Assembly (NCBI GenBank): GCA_900491605.1
Contig: UESW01004827.1
Coordinates: 175,119-239,118, forward strand
DNA length: 64,000 nucleotides
Source of the DNA: Calamus simplicifolius
Taxonomy: Eukaryota > Streptophyta > Magnoliopsida > Arecales > Arecaceae
Reading direction: 5' to 3'
A model generated the notes under the pieces. That model saw only the letters and a list, made by a program, of their open reading frames with translations. It had not been told where the DNA came from and did not search any database. The position numbers were made by a program, and so were the translations under genes. Below, piece by piece: positions 10,740 through 22,754 of the stretch (its first letter is position 1; each line of letters starts with the position of its first letter).

Positions 10740-12275
10740 CTAAGGACTTGGAACGATCCGAGGGAAACTTAGTGCCAAGATCGACTTGAGGGTGTCAGGG
10801 GCTGAGTGGGGCTTGACTGACGAAGGTTTGCACCGACTTGGAGACTGTGAGGGCCAAGCAGTGCCCTTTAGAACCATCTCGGTGGTCTGTGTGCTGCTCG
10901 AGAGGCGACTCGATGGGTACGAAGCTTTTAGGGTCTTAACCAACTCGGGGTACCTCCGTGACAGGGCCGAGTGGTGTCCCGTAGGCCATGATGCCGGCGA
11001 GCTCCTTTAGAACCACCTCGGGGGTTTGTGCTGCCCGAGGGGCGACTCGGTGGTACAGAGCCTTTAGGGTCTTAACCGACTCGGGGGCACCTCCGTGCCG
11101 GGCCGAGTGGTGTCCCATAGGCCGCAATGCCAGCGAGCTCTTTTAGAACCATCTCGGGGGTTTGTATGTCGTCCAAGGGGCGACTCGGCGGGTACGAAGC
11201 CTTTAGGGTCTTAACCGACTCGGGGGCACCTCTGTACCGGGGCTGAGTGGTGTCCCATAGGCCGCGATGCTGGCGAGCTCCTTTAGAACCATCTTGGGGG
11301 TTTGTGTGCCGCCCGAGGGGCGACTCGACCGGGTACGGAGCCTTTAGGGTCTTAACCGACTCGGGGGAACCTCCGTGTCAGGGCCGAGTGGTGTCCCATA
11401 GGCCACGATGCCGGTGAGCTCCTTTAGAACCACCTCGAGGGTTTGTGTGCCACCCGAGGGGCGACTCGGTGGGTACAGAGCCATTAGGGTCTTAATCGAC
11501 TCAGGGGAACCTCCGTGCCGGGGCCGAGTGGTGTCCCATAGGCCGCGATACCGGTGAGCTCCTTTAGAACCACCTCGGGGGTTTGTGTGCCTTCCGAAGG
11601 GCAACTCAGCGGGTACGGAGCCTTTAGGGTTTTAACCAACTCGGGGGCACCTTCTTGCCGGGGCCGAGTGGTGTCCCGTAGGCTGCGATGCCGATGAGCT
11701 CCTTTAGAATCACCTCAGGGGTTTGTGTGCCGCCCGATGGGCAACTCGGTGGGTACGGAGCATTTAGGGTCTTAACCGACTCGGGGGCACCTACGTGCTA
11801 GAGTCGAGTGGTGTCCTATAGGCTGCGTGCCGGTAAGCTCTTTTAGAACCACCTCGGGGGTTTGTATGCCGCCCAAGGGGTAACTCGGTGGGTACGGAGC
11901 CTTTAGGGTCTTAATCGACTTAGGGGCACCTCCGTGCCGGGGCCGAGTGGTGTCCCGTAGGCCGCGATGCCGGTGAGCTCCTTTAGAACCACCTCGGGAG
12001 TTTGTGTACCGCCCGAGGGGCAACTCGGTGGGTACGGAGCCTTTAGGGTCTTAACCGACTCGGGTGCACCTCCATGCCTGGGCCGAGTGGTGTCCGTAGG
12101 CCGCGATACCGATGAGCTCCTTTAGAACCACCATGGGGGTTTGTATGCCGTCTGAGGGGCGATTCGGCGGGTACGGAGCTTTTAGGGTCTTAACCGACTC
12201 GGGGGCACCTCCGTGCCGGGGCCGAGTGGTGTCCCGTAGGCCACGATGCCGGCGAGCTCCTTTTGCGAGATTTGG
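10740..12275. repeat. 140-bp tandem array in the Tat 3' region, about 11 copies
   Basis: GAGCTCCTTTAGAACCACCT recurs at about 10999, 11135, 11275, 11415, 11555, 11696, 11835, 11975, 12114 and 12254, a period close to 140 bp. Each unit also contains a TTTAGGGTCTTAACCGACTC core. The array sits between integrase and the antisense gene, the hypervariable 3' untranslated zone known in Tat elements to seed satellite DNA. A single diverged unit also occurs at about 39300-39372 in another element. Confidence 0.92.
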
Positions 12276-12348
12276 TCCATGAATGCAAGGGAGAGCAGGC
12301 TGTGGTGTTGGAAGGGACCCTTTTATTACTCATACTCTGGGGGATACA

Positions 12349-13574
12349 TCATTGATAATATTGGCGGAGATTATCCTTATTCCATGTACGCGGAATAGGT
12401 TGTCCGTCGAGCTCTTCTAACCTGTATGCCCCCCAGTGGAGCGTCTCGGCGATACGATAAGGACCCTCCCAGTTGGGGGACAGTTTTCCCCCCTCCATAG
12501 GCTTAGATAACTCAGCCTTTCTCAATACCAGATCTCTATGGCGAAAGACCTTGGGACGAACTCGGGCGTTGTAGTACATGGCTGCCCGCTGATGAAAGGT
12601 CACCATACGTAGCCTTGCCCGGTCATGTGCTTCGTCGATGAAGTCCAGATTAGCTCGTATCAGTGTAGAATTGTTTTCTTCGTTGAAGGACTCCACACGC
12701 GGACTGGGCAATCCGATCTCAACAGGGATGACAGCTTCGGATCCGAAGACAAGACTGAAGGGAGTCTCGCTCGTTGGGGCCCTGGGGGTCGTGTGGTAAG
12801 CCCATATCACGCTGGGGAGCTCCTCCACCCATCGACCCTTGGATCCATCTAGCCGGGTCCTGAGCCCTCTGAGAATGGTGTGGTTCATGACCTCGGCCTC
12901 CCCGTTGGTCTGGGGGTGGCCGATAGAGGTGAATCGATGGCGAATACCAGCTCACCGTAAAAAGCCTTGAATGCATCATTGTTGAACTGGCGGCCATTGT
13001 CCGTGACAAGAGTGTGAGGTAGGACAAAGCGGCATATGATCGACTTCCAGAAGAATGCTTTGACTTTACTCTCGGTGATCTTAGCCAGCGCCTCAACATC
13101 GACCCACTTGGTGAAGTAGTCGATGGCCACTAGCAAGAATCTCCGCTGTCCCGAAGCTGGGGGGAATGGCTCGAGGATGTCCATTCCCCACTGAGCGAAG
13201 AGCCAAGGAGCCGAAAGCGAGCTTAGCGGGGTAGACGGTTGATGCTGGATGTGTGCGTGGCGCTGACAACCATCACACTTCTGAACCAGTTTGGCAGTGT
13301 CCTCTCATGGTGAGCCAGAAATATCCCTGACGGAGGGCCTTTTGGGCCAGGGACCTGCCCCTAAATGATTTTCGCAGATGCCTTCATGGATTTCTCTAAG
13401 GATATAGTCGGCATCAGCAGGTCCTACACATCTGAGTAGGGGGTAGGAGAATGACCTCCTGTATAGACGTCTATCTACGAGGACGAATTTGGAAGCTCTC
13501 CACTTGAGCAGCTTGGCTTCATTGTGATCATCAGGGAGGGTGCCGTCAGTGAGATAGCGAATGTAGGCATCCAT
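12349..13574 (-). pseudogene. Integrase of Tat element 1 (broken)
   Basis: Integrase inserts the retroelement cDNA into the genome. On the minus strand a zinc-binding part comes first (13574-13305, REIHEGICENHLGA). The catalytic core follows with VAIDYFTKW (first Asp, near 13115) and LVTDNGRQF (second Asp, near 13000), then TNGEAEV (catalytic Glu, near 12905). The C-terminal part runs to a stop at 12349, with WVEELPSVIWAYHTT, GSEAVIPVEI and LSPNWEGPYRI. At least two frameshifts break it, one between the H2C2 finger and the core and one between the second Asp and the Glu. The DDE residues are retained, so the protein was competent before the frameshifts. Confidence 0.88.
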
Positions 13575-13717
13575 CCATGTAGGCTCTTAGGTGAGCGGTA
13601 GGACTTCCTCGCCGTCCTCTATGCTGGGCCTTTCTAGGTATTCGATGTAGGCGTCCTTGCGATGTCGTCGGTGGAGGTAGCTAAACAGGAGAGGATGTCG
13701 GCCTTGGCGTTCTCACT

Positions 13718-14075
13718 TCAGGGAATGTAGCTGATGCTGAAAAATGCCAACGGAGAAACCAAGAGCCGAACCTTGCCCAAGTACTGAGTCATAGCAGGGT
13801 CACGTGCCTCGTACTCTCCGTTGATTTGTCCGGAGACGAGTTGCGAGTCAGTGAAAGCTATGAGACGCCTTATTCCGAACTCTTGGACTAGCCTTAATCC
13901 TGCAAGCAGGGCCTCGTAATCGGCTTGGTTATTGGTGGCTTTGAATAGAAACGGCAGGGCACATTCTGCTCTCTCCACCTGGTCCAGTGAGAATGAGGTC
14001 GGCACCGCTTCCCTAAGAGTTTGGCACGCCGTCTACATGGATGATCCAGGTTTCTCCATCATTGCTCGGCTCAGG
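13718..14075 (-). pseudogene. Second (archaeal-type) RNase H of Tat element 1
   Basis: This extra RNase H domain, between the ordinary RNase H and integrase, is a hallmark of the Tat lineage. The minus strand shows WIIHVDG (first acidic residue, near 14050), then after a frameshift NNQADYEALLAGL (Glu) and FTDSQLVSGQINGEYEARD (Asp). The start and end of the domain lie in different frames, so no full protein can be made. The domain may supplement degradation of the RNA strand of the RNA-DNA hybrid. Confidence 0.82.
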
Positions 14076-15532
14076 CTCATGCTGCTCCATGAAAACCTCC
14101 CTGGTCTCCTCATCTGCCCAAGTGCACTCGACTAGGAAGTCAGCCAGGACTTGGGACTTCAGAGCCGGCCGTGCTTGGAAGGAAAGGTCGAATTCTCCCA
14201 GCTTGATGGCCCACTTGGCGAGTCGGCCTGAGGTATCCAGACGGGCCAGGATGGCCCGGAGGGGCTGGTCTATGAGCACCACAATGGGATGGGCTTGAAA
14301 ATATGGGAGGAGACATCGAGCAGAGATGATCAGGGCGAAGATGATTTTTTTCTGTCTTGGAATATCTGACCTCCGCATCATGGAGCACCTTGCTCACGTA
14401 ATAAACAGGCCTTTGGGTCCCGTCAGCATCGAGACGCACCAAGACTGAGCTAATGGCCTCTGGAGAAGCGGCGAGGTAAAGGAAAAGACTTTTCCTGTCT
14501 CTCAGCTTAGACAGGAGCAGCGGAGAAGACAGAAACGCCTTCAGCCCATCGAAGGCTTTCTAGCAATCGTTCGTCCACTCGAAGTTGTTCACTTTCCGCA
14601 GGGCCTTGAAGAAGGGCAAGCACCTCTCGACTGATTTGGAGAGGAAACACTTAAAGCCGCTACCCTCCCCGTTAGTCGCTGCACTTCCTTCTTGTTGGAT
14701 GGTGGTCTCATGTCGAGGATGGCGCTGATCTTCTTCGAGTTTGCCTCGATCCCTCGCTGAGTCACCATAAAACCCAGGAACTTGCCCACCATGACCCCGA
14801 AGCCACATTTCTTGGGATTCAGCTTGACCTGGAAGCGGCAGAGGTTGCCGAAGGTTTCCTCTAGGTCGGAGATATGATCAGAAGCGCAAATACTCTTGGT
14901 TAGCATGTCATCCACGTAGACTTCCATGTTCTGACCTAGCTGATCCTAAAACATCCTGTTCATCAATCTTTGATAGGTCGCCCCCGCGTTCTTAAGACCG
15001 AAAGGCATAACTTTGTAGCAATAAATCTCCTTTTCTGTTACAAAGGATGTGTGCTCTTCGTCGCTGGGGTCCATCCTTATTTGGTTATATCCAGAGAAGG
15101 TGTCCATGAAGCTGAGAAGCTCGTGGCCATAGGTGGAATCTACTAGCTGGTCTATCCTTGAAGGGGGAAACTATCTTTCGAGCATGCCTTGTTGAGGTTG
15201 GTGAAGTCGATGCAAATTCTCCAGCTCCCGTTTGCCTTTCGCACCATGACCACATTAGCCAGCCAGTTAGGGTAATGTGCCTCTCGGATGTGGCCGGCGC
15301 TGAGCAGCTTGTTAACCTCCTCATCGATGGCTTTTTGCCACTCGAGAGCAAAGCTTCTCTTCCTTTGGCGGATTGGATTGTTCCTCGGATCGATATTGAG
15401 CTTGTGGGTGATTACTTCTGGAGGGATGTCAGGCATATCAGACGCTGACCAAGCGAAAACATCTGAGTTGGCCCGCAGGAAGGTTAGGAGGCGATCATGA
15501 TCCTTCGGAGGGAGGAGTCCGCCGATGTGCAC
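14076..15532 (-). pseudogene. Reverse transcriptase-RNase H of Tat element 1 (broken)
   Basis: From 15532 downwards the minus strand shows the RT N-terminal part (DVFAWSASDMP, SFALEWQKAIDEEVNKLL, GSWRICIDFTNLNKAC). The middle part (MPFGLKNAGATYQRLM near 14960-15005) follows in another frame. The catalytic YVDDML box is near 14900-14920, followed by LNPKKCGFGV and FLGFMV. RNase H follows (RPVYYVSKVLHDAE near 14380-14430; LRAILARLD; KLGEFDLSFQARPA near 14165-14215). Frameshifts separate at least four blocks. Catalytic residues are kept, indicating decay after insertion. Confidence 0.88.
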
Positions 15533-15619
15533 GGTCTTCGCTGGATCGTCCCCGAGGGGAAAGGTTAGGAGGTACTCAGCCGGCTCTCCCCTCCTACCAG
15601 ACTCCTTGGGGTCAAGTGC

Positions 15620-16096
15620 TTATGGAATCGACTTGGCTTCCAAGGGGCTTGACGCTGTGTGATAGCAGGGCAGGACTGAGCCGACCTCGCCCCTCGTCTC
15701 CCCGACACCTTCGCTAGTAGGGAACTGCACCAGCAGGCGCCGGGTGGAGATAATCGCATCCAATAGATTCAAACCTGGGCGCCCAAGGATGGCGTTGTAT
15801 GTCAAGGGGACCCGCACGACCAGGAACTTCATGATCACTGTGCTTTGGCATGGCGGTATTCCGGCTGTCATAGGCAAAGATATCTCGCCCTCAACCCTTA
15901 CTGAATCCCCCGTGAATCCAACTAGAGGGGCTGCCACAGGCTGGAGAGAGTTAAGGGACAATCCCATCCGAACAAAAGCGTCATAGGTAAGGATGTCAGC
16001 TGAGCTGCCACTATAAACCAATATCCTCTTTACAGGGTGCTTGGCAATCGTCATAGAGACGGTGATGCCTTCATTATTTACATTCTCAAAATTCAC
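15620..16096 (-). pseudogene. Retropepsin protease of Tat element 1, active site mutated
   Basis: A 158-codon frame contains the retropepsin fold of Tat elements: RILVYSGSSADILTYDAF, then LVGFTGDSVRVEGEI and YNAILGRPGLN. The active-site triad should read Asp-Ser/Thr-Gly; here codon 16013-16015 (minus) gives Tyr, so Y-S-G replaces D-S-G by one base change. The enzyme could not cleave a polyprotein. The frame is otherwise open. The copia LTR starts 66 bp further upstream, so gag is missing. Confidence 0.85.
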
Positions 16097-16161
16097 CGGT
16101 CCCCCCTCAAGAACTATATTACCTGGCGCTTCCTCCCCTCTTGGCTGCTTGGATAAGGAAG

Positions 16162-17803
16162 TGTTGAGAAATATGGGAAATTATATTTACCCCAACTTTA
16201 TTGATTTGATGATTTCCAAAAGCCATGAGTATTTTGAAAGAGATAATGAGTTTATCAATCAAATACCTTGAGCTTATGCAATGGACTCTCAATGTTTTAA
16301 GTTCACTGATTTTGACTAAATTTGAAAATGAAGTTTCAAGTTCTATATTTGAGATTTCAAAAAGAAATTCTTACATTGTATATTTTGTTCTATGATTTCT
16401 TGAAACTTGTCTTGAATTCATGCTTAATGTCATATTTATAGTACTCAAGTCAAATATTATTTAATTTAATTGGGACGAGCTTTAAAGTCAATCAGAACAT
16501 TTTTCTGATTTTTGTATCGCTCCCGAGCTGACTCAAGGGTTTTCGAGTCGACTCCCCAAATGTCTAATTTTCAATGTTGTCCTGAGTCGACACTTGAGTT
16601 TTCAAGAATCGACCCCTGAACCTTCGAGAGCCGACTCATGACTGTGCGAGCCGACTCGACTCAGACAGTAGAAAGGCTCATTTTTGAGCACTTCTCGAGT
16701 CGACTCTCCGTATATCGCGAGTCGACCCTGAAAGTTAGGCGTTTCTAGAATCGACTGTGCGAGCCACTTCCACAAAGCTCAAGCCGACTCCACGAAATCT
16801 GGACGCGATTTTTCACGATGACACATCAGCTCCAACGGTAAGATTTTCAAATAACGGCTATTTTTTTGTGTTTCTAACGGATATATTTTTGAATCTATAA
16901 ATAGAGGAACTCTTTTCAATCAAAGAGAGGGAATTGAATATCAAAAGAGAAAAAAGAATATCTTTCAAAAAGAGGGAAAAACAGAGCTTATTGGAAAAAT
17001 CTTCCAGTTCAAAATAAGAGATTCAAAAGGAGTAAAATCAAGAGAGAGATTCGTCTGCTCCTGAGCTACATCTACAAAAAGTCAAGAGAGAATCCAAAGC
17101 AACCAAGAGCAAATCAAGATTTTCCACCAAAAGAAAAAAAGCTTCATCTCAACTCCAAAGTTTTCAAATGGTCAAGAATCTTGCTGAGGCCTGATTCAAC
17201 ACTTCAAGAGGAGTTAAAGAGGAGAAGGAAGAAAGCCAAAGCCACAACCATCTGCAATCTTATCAGGCTTTTCTAACCTTTTTTTATACTTTCATTTGTA
17301 TATTTGCTCAAGGGGAGCATTACTATATTAAACTCTGTCATTTTGATTGTTGCTGATTCAATCAGTGGATTGAATCAGTGGAGGTTATTTTACCTCGTTG
17401 CAAGCCGGAGTGCTTGGTTGGGTTAGTTGTGAGCCCGTGAAAAACAATGTGTAGGGTTTTGTGCTGGTGAGCCCGAGTAAAACCGCTGGGTTCGTTGTGA
17501 TCCCGAAAAAACAACAAGTTTGAGTTGTGAGCTTGTAAAACAACTCGGCTGTAATCAGAGAGATTATAGTGTGGACCCAAGTGAATCTTGGGAGTGGACG
17601 TAGGTGTTGGTACACCGAACCACTATAAAATTATCTTGTGTTTGCCGTGCTATATTTTCTCTCTCTATCTCTCTTTATTATTTGCTTGTTTGATTTTTAG
17701 CCTCTCACTTGCACATTTGCTAACTAATCAACTAAAGTTAAAAAGACTTAAATTTTTAAGAACCCAATTCACCCCCCCTCTTGGGTTGCCATCTGGGCCA
17801 ACA
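16162..17803 (+). repeat. LTR 1 of copia complex (5' LTR of element A)
   Basis: It starts TGTTGAGAAAT and ends CATCTGGGCCAACA. The U3 part (about 16510-16800) is crowded with GAGTCGACTC-like palindromes, a TATA box follows at 16896, and the end is C-rich (CACCCCCCCTCTTGGG). It interrupts Tat element 1 just upstream of protease. Confidence 0.92.
16896..16903 (+). promoter_or_regulatory. TATA box of copia LTR 1
   Basis: GAATCTATAAATAGAGGAAC matches a plant TATA box and is repeated at the matching point in the other LTRs of this family (25857, 29767, and minus-strand 58962). It marks the U3/R boundary region of the 5' LTR and would drive the element's transcript. Confidence 0.7.
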
Positions 17804-17805
17804 AT

Positions 17806-17817
17806 TGGTATCAGAGC
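17806..17817 (+). other. Primer binding site, initiator-Met tRNA
   Basis: TGGTATCAGAGC lies two bases after the LTR end. It is the standard plant copia primer site, complementary to the 3' end of initiator methionine tRNA. The same site follows the second LTR at 26776-26787. Confidence 0.92.
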
Positions 17818-17864
17818 AAGTGCTCATTTAGAATTTGATCTCACGATCAAGAGCTAAAGATCCA

Positions 17865-19480
17865 ATGGCAACACAAGTGGTTCATGTTTTGCTGAAGGTC
17901 ATTCTACGAATCGACCTCCTTTATTTAATGGTTCCAACTATTCATATTGGAAAGCAAGAATGAGAATATTCATTCAAGCTTCTGACTATGAATTATGGGG
18001 AGTAATAACTAATGGACCTAGTACACCCACACACTTAGTTGAAGGCATTCTTGTTCCTAAGCCCGAAAGGGATTGGAATGATAATGATAGAAAAATGGCT
18101 CAATTAAATGCTAAAGCCATTAACATTTTATATTGTTCCTTAGACTGCAAATGAATTCAACCGAATCTCAACATGTAATTCCGCAAAGAAATTTGGGATA
18201 GGTTGGTTAACACATGAAGGAACAACCAAGTTAAGGAATCAAAAATTAACATTTTGGTTCATAAATATGAATTGTTTACAATGGAACAAACTGAAACCAT
18301 CACATGCATGTTCACTAGATTCACTGATATTGTGAATGGTTTAAAGAGTCTTGGTAGAATATTCTAATGCTGAACTTGTGCGCAAAATTCTTAGGTCACT
18401 ACCAAGATCGTGGGAAGCAAAGTCACTGCTATCCAAGAAGCAAAGGACCTCAATGCATTACCTTTAGAGGAGCTTCTAGGATCCCTTATGACCCATGAGC
18501 TGACAATGAAGCAGCATGTTGAGGAGGAAACAAAAAGAAGAAAACACTTGCCCTCAAAACTGCAGAAATGGAAGAGAGCAGCAGTGAAAGTGATGATGAA
18601 GATGATGAAGAAACTGCTCTCTTGGCAAAAAATTTAAAAGTTTATGAGAAAAAGGCCCTTCCATAAAAAGAAATTTGGAGCAAGAATTAATGGAGAAAAA
18701 GATAAGAAAAGGACAAGGAGAAAGAAAAAGAGAAAGACCCTTAGTTTGTTATGAGTGTAAAAAGCCAGGGCACTTTAGATATGATTGTCCTTTGCTGAAA
18801 AAGCCTACAAGAAAAAGAAGAAAGCTACATGGCAACTTGGAGTGATGAAGAATCTTCTTCCGAAGAAGAAGAACAAAAGAAGTTGCAATGCTTCATGGCG
18901 GACGACAACGATGAGGTAAGTTCCAAAACCCCCGATGATGAATTTATTTGATGAATGTTTGATGCTTTCAATGAACTTATGATTGATTTCAAATTTGAAA
19001 AAGAAATACTTTGAAAAATGAAAATTTTAATTAAAAGAAAAATGAATTAACTTAATTAATTAAGAAAAAGAAGAAACAAATTTAAATCTGAAAATAAAAG
19101 AAAGAAAAAGAATCAATTTCTAATGAAAATGATAAGAAAGAGTTAAAAATATAAAGACATAGTTGATAAATTTACTTAAGCTCAACTAAACTAAACATGA
19201 TTTTAGATAGTCAAAAAGCAGTTTTTGACAAAGCTGGATTAGGGTATAACATTTTAGAAAACAAAAATCTTGAAAAATATTTTTGTAAAAGCAATCCAAA
19301 GTAATATTACTTGTTTTAAATGTAATCAAAAAGGACATAAATCTTATGAATGCAAAACTAAAATAATAAAAATTAAATTAAAGGAAAGAAAATATGGGTT
19401 CCGAAAGGAACAATTTTTATTGCTACTAACCATGAAGGACCCAAGAAAGCTTGGGTACCTAAACATAAAGTTTGATTATC
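17865..19480 (+). pseudogene. gag: gag of copia element A (broken)
   Basis: Gag forms the virus-like particle and binds the RNA. The likely start is the ATG at 17865, 61 bp after the LTR, reading MATQ. Conserved blocks after a frameshift are ARMRIFIQASDYELWGV (about 17950) and EELLGSLMTHELTMKQH (about 18465-18520), with an acidic/Lys-rich region after them. Two CCHC zinc knuckles are visible: CYECKKPGHFRYDCP near 18748 and CFKCNQKGHKSYECK near 19312. Many one-base deletions interrupt the frame, and parts between 18900 and 19200 are shortened compared with partial copy B. No functional product is expected. Confidence 0.85.
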
Positions 19481-20570
19481 TTGCAGGAATGTCTTGTAGC
19501 CAAAAGATCAAAGAAAAAGTGGTATCTTGATAGTGGCTGCTCAAGACATATGACGGGTGACAAAGATCAATTCATCACCCTTGAAGAAAAGAAAGGTGGA
19601 GTTGTGACGTTTGGCGATAATGGTAAAGGTCAAATTATGGGCCTTGGTAAAGTTCATAACTCCATCTATATTTATTGATAATGTACTTTATGTTGATGGT
19701 TTAAAGCATAATTTAATTAGTATAAGCCAACTATGTGATAAGAACTTTAATGTTTCATTTAAATCTTCTATTTGCATAGTATCTAATTCCATTGATGATA
19801 GCATTGTTTTTACTTGGTTATAGAATGGCAATGTGTACTTAGTTGACTTAGACAAATTATCTGAAAGTAATCATTGCTTAATTGCTGACAATGCTAACAT
19901 AAATGAGATTGGTTGGTTATGGCATCGTAGATTAGGTCATGCAAGCACACACCTTATTTCAAAACTAATTAAGATGGATTTAGTTAAAGGTTTACCTAAG
20001 TTAGATTTTGAAAATAACAAAATATGTGATGCATGTCAATTTGGAAAACAACTAGAAGTTCTTTCAAATCTAAAAATGTTGTTTCAACTTCTAGGCCATT
20101 AGAGCTACTTCACATGGACCTTTTTGGACCAACTAGAACCACAAGTCTAGGAGGAAAGAAATATGGTCTTGTGATAGTAGATGATTACTCTAGATTCACT
20201 TGGGTATGTTTTTAGCTCACAAAGATGAGACTTTCTCGATATTCTGAAATTCTTCAAGAAAGTCACAAATGAGAAAAACACTACCATAGTGTCTCTAAGA
20301 AGTGATCATGGAACTGAATTTGAAAATCACTTATTTGAAAGTTTTTGTTCTGAAAATGGAATTAATCATAACTTTTCAGCCCTAGGACTCCACAACAAAA
20401 TGGTGTAGTTGAAAGAAAAAATAGAACTCTAGAAGACATGGCCCGTACCATGCTATGTGAAAGCAACTTACCAAAGTATTTTGGGCGGAAGCAATTAACA
20501 CAGCATGTTACATCTTAAATAGAGCATTAATAAGACCAATTTAAAGAAAACACCTTATGAATTATGGAAT
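19481..20570 (+). pseudogene. pol: Protease and integrase of copia element A (broken)
   Basis: Protease shows WYLDSGCSRHMTGD near 19520, with the catalytic D-S-G intact. A linker (YVDGLKHNLISISQLCDKN, near 19690-19750) leads to the zinc-binding pre-integrase part WLWHRRLGHASTHLISKL near 19915. The integrase core has LLHMDLFGPTRT and VDDYSRFTWV (first Asp, near 20175), SDHGTEFENH (second Asp, near 20305) and NGVVERKNRTLE (catalytic Glu, near 20405). At least five frameshifts separate these blocks. The catalytic residues survive. Confidence 0.85.
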
Positions 20571-22580
20571 GAAAGAAAACCAAATATAAAATATTTCATG
20601 CATTTGGATGTAAATGTTTCATTCATAATAATGGTAAAAACAACTTAGGAAATTTGATGCTAAATCTGATGAAGGAATTTTTCTAGGTTATTCAACAACT
20701 AGTAAGGCATATAGAATCTTTAACAAGAAAACCTTAATAGTAGAAGAATCCATTCATGTAGTTTTTGATGAATCTTTAGCAACTGGATCTGAAAAGATTG
20801 ATGATGAGGAAGATACAAACATAATTGAAAAAGATCTTGAAAAACTTAATATTGAAGTATCTTCTGATCATGAACAAGAAGCTAAAGATGATGATTCACA
20901 TAAGGACGATGATGTTAATACTATCATAATGATAGATCTTCCAAGAGATTGGAGATATGCTTATAGTCATCCTAAGGAATTGATTATAGGTGATCCATCT
21001 CAAGGAATAAGAACTAGATCATTTATGAGAAATATTAGTAATCATCTTGCATTTGTCTCTCAAATAGAACCTAAAACTATTGAAGAAGCCGAGAAAGATA
21101 ATAATTGGATGTAGCAATGCAAGAAGAATTAAATCAATTTACTAGAAATAATGTTTGGACATAGTTGAAAGACCTAAAAATCATTCAGTAATAGGATCAA
21201 AATGGGTTTTTAGAAATAAACTAGATGAAAATGGCATAGTAATTAGAAACAAAGCTAGATTAGTTGCAAAAGGATATAATCAAGAAGAAGGTATTGATTT
21301 TGATGAAACCTTTGCACCTGTAGCTAGATTAGAAGCCATTAGATATTACTTGCATTTGCATGTCATGAATTTTAACTTATTTCAAATGGATGTTAAAAGC
21401 GCATTTTTAAATGGATTTATAAATGAAGAAGTTATGTAGAACAACCACCAGGTTTTGAAGATCATGAATTTCAAATCACGTTTTTAAATTGCACAAAGCT
21501 TTATATGGTTTGAAACAAGCACCTAGAGCTTGGTATGATAGGTTAAGTAAATTTTTAATTGAAAATGATTTTACAAGAGGAAATGTTGATAAAACATATT
21601 TTTGAAAAGAAAAGATAAAGATTTACTTGTAGTACAAATATATGTAGATGACATTATTTTGGTGCTACTAACGATCTCTTTGTCAAGAATTTGCAAAGTT
21701 AATGCAGGGAGAATTCGAGATGAGCATGATGGGAGAACTCAACTTCTTCCTTGGACTCCAAATCAAACAAAAAAAGAGGGAATCTTTATCAACCAAACAA
21801 AGTACACAAGAGAACTACTCAAAAAGTTTGGTATGGAATCAATGAAACCCCTCGGAACTCCAATGAGTCCTTCATGCAAGCTGGACAAAGATGAAGAAGG
21901 TAAGAAGGTTGATCAAAAGTATTATCGAGGTATTATCGGATCCCTTCTTTATTTAACAGCAAGTAGACCAGATATTATGTTTTCAGTATGTTTATGTGCT
22001 AGATTTCAATCTGAACCTAAAGAATCACATTTAATAGCTGTTAAAAGAATTTTAAGATACTAAATGGAACAAAAATGTAGGTTTATGGTATTCTAGAGAC
22101 TCAACATTAAACCTAATTGCATATTCTGATTCTGATTATGCTGGATGTAAACTTAGATAGAAAAAGCACAAGTGGTGCATGCCATTTTTAGGAAGTAACT
22201 TAATCACATGGTTTAGCAAAAAGCAAAATTCAGTTGCATTATCAACTGCTGAAGCTGAATATGTTGCAGCTGGAAGTTGCTGTGCTCAAATCCTATGGAT
22301 TAAGCGACAACTTGAAGACTATGGTATCACACTTGATAAACACCCATAAGATGTGATAATACAAGTGCAATCAATTTAACTAAAAATCCAATTCAACACT
22401 CAAGAAAAACATATAGAAATTAGATATCACTTTATAAGAGAACATGTAGCTAATGATGAAATTTGTCTTGATTATGTAATACTGAAGAACAACTAGCTGA
22501 CATCTTTACAAAACCTTTAAGCGAAGAAAGATTTTGTTATCTTAGAGGAGAGTTAGGAATTTGTAACCCTTTTGGATAGA
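20571..22580 (+). pseudogene. pol: Reverse transcriptase-RNase H of copia element A (broken)
   Basis: Blocks in order: the linker QGIRTRSFMRNISNH (about 21000); RT fingers SKWVFRNKLDENG and KARLVAKGYNQEEGIDFDE (21190-21310); VKSAFLNGFINEEV; ALYGLKQAPRAWYDRL (about 21500); the catalytic YVDDII near 21640; then GGIIGSLLYLTASRPDIMF-type sequence near 21930-21980. RNase H has SDSDYAGCK near 22125 and STAEAEYVAAGSCCAQ near 22245, ending ADIFTKPLSEERF near 22495. Small deletions break it repeatedly, for example in the TTTT run just after YVDDII and in NNWM-LAMQ near 21109, where a lost base creates a stop. Confidence 0.88.
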
Positions 22581-22754
22581 TTTTGAAACCTCTAAGGAAA
22601 TATATCTAGAGTTCTTTCAATTTCTCAAAATCTTAAGGAAATTTTATCTAGAACTCATATCAATTTGATCTATCAAAATCCATGATTTTTAATCATACTC
22701 AAAGATCAAATCCGGGTTCATTTCAGACATTCTAAAAAATTCGATTTTTTACTC

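Larger units (their letters stand above)
5588..16161 (-). mobile_element. Tat-lineage Ty3/gypsy retrotransposon 1, 5' part missing
   Basis: Read on the minus strand the element runs from protease (16096) through reverse transcriptase, RNase H, a second archaeal-type RNase H and integrase (to 12349). Then come a 140-bp tandem array, an antisense gene, a polypurine tract and a 3' LTR. The second RNase H, long repeat-rich 3' region and antisense ORF are Tat-lineage features. Gag, primer site and 5' LTR are absent because copia DNA begins at 16162, just upstream of protease. All reading frames are interrupted, so it is defective. Confidence 0.88.

Noticed and set aside
10740..12275. Possible CRISPR array or other regular repeat-spacer locus
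   Set aside because: Units are contiguous 140-bp tandem repeats without unique spacers, inside a plant retrotransposon.
15158..15448. Plus-strand open frame of 96 codons
   Set aside because: It is the opposite strand of the reverse-transcriptase gene of Tat element 1, which has clear motifs.
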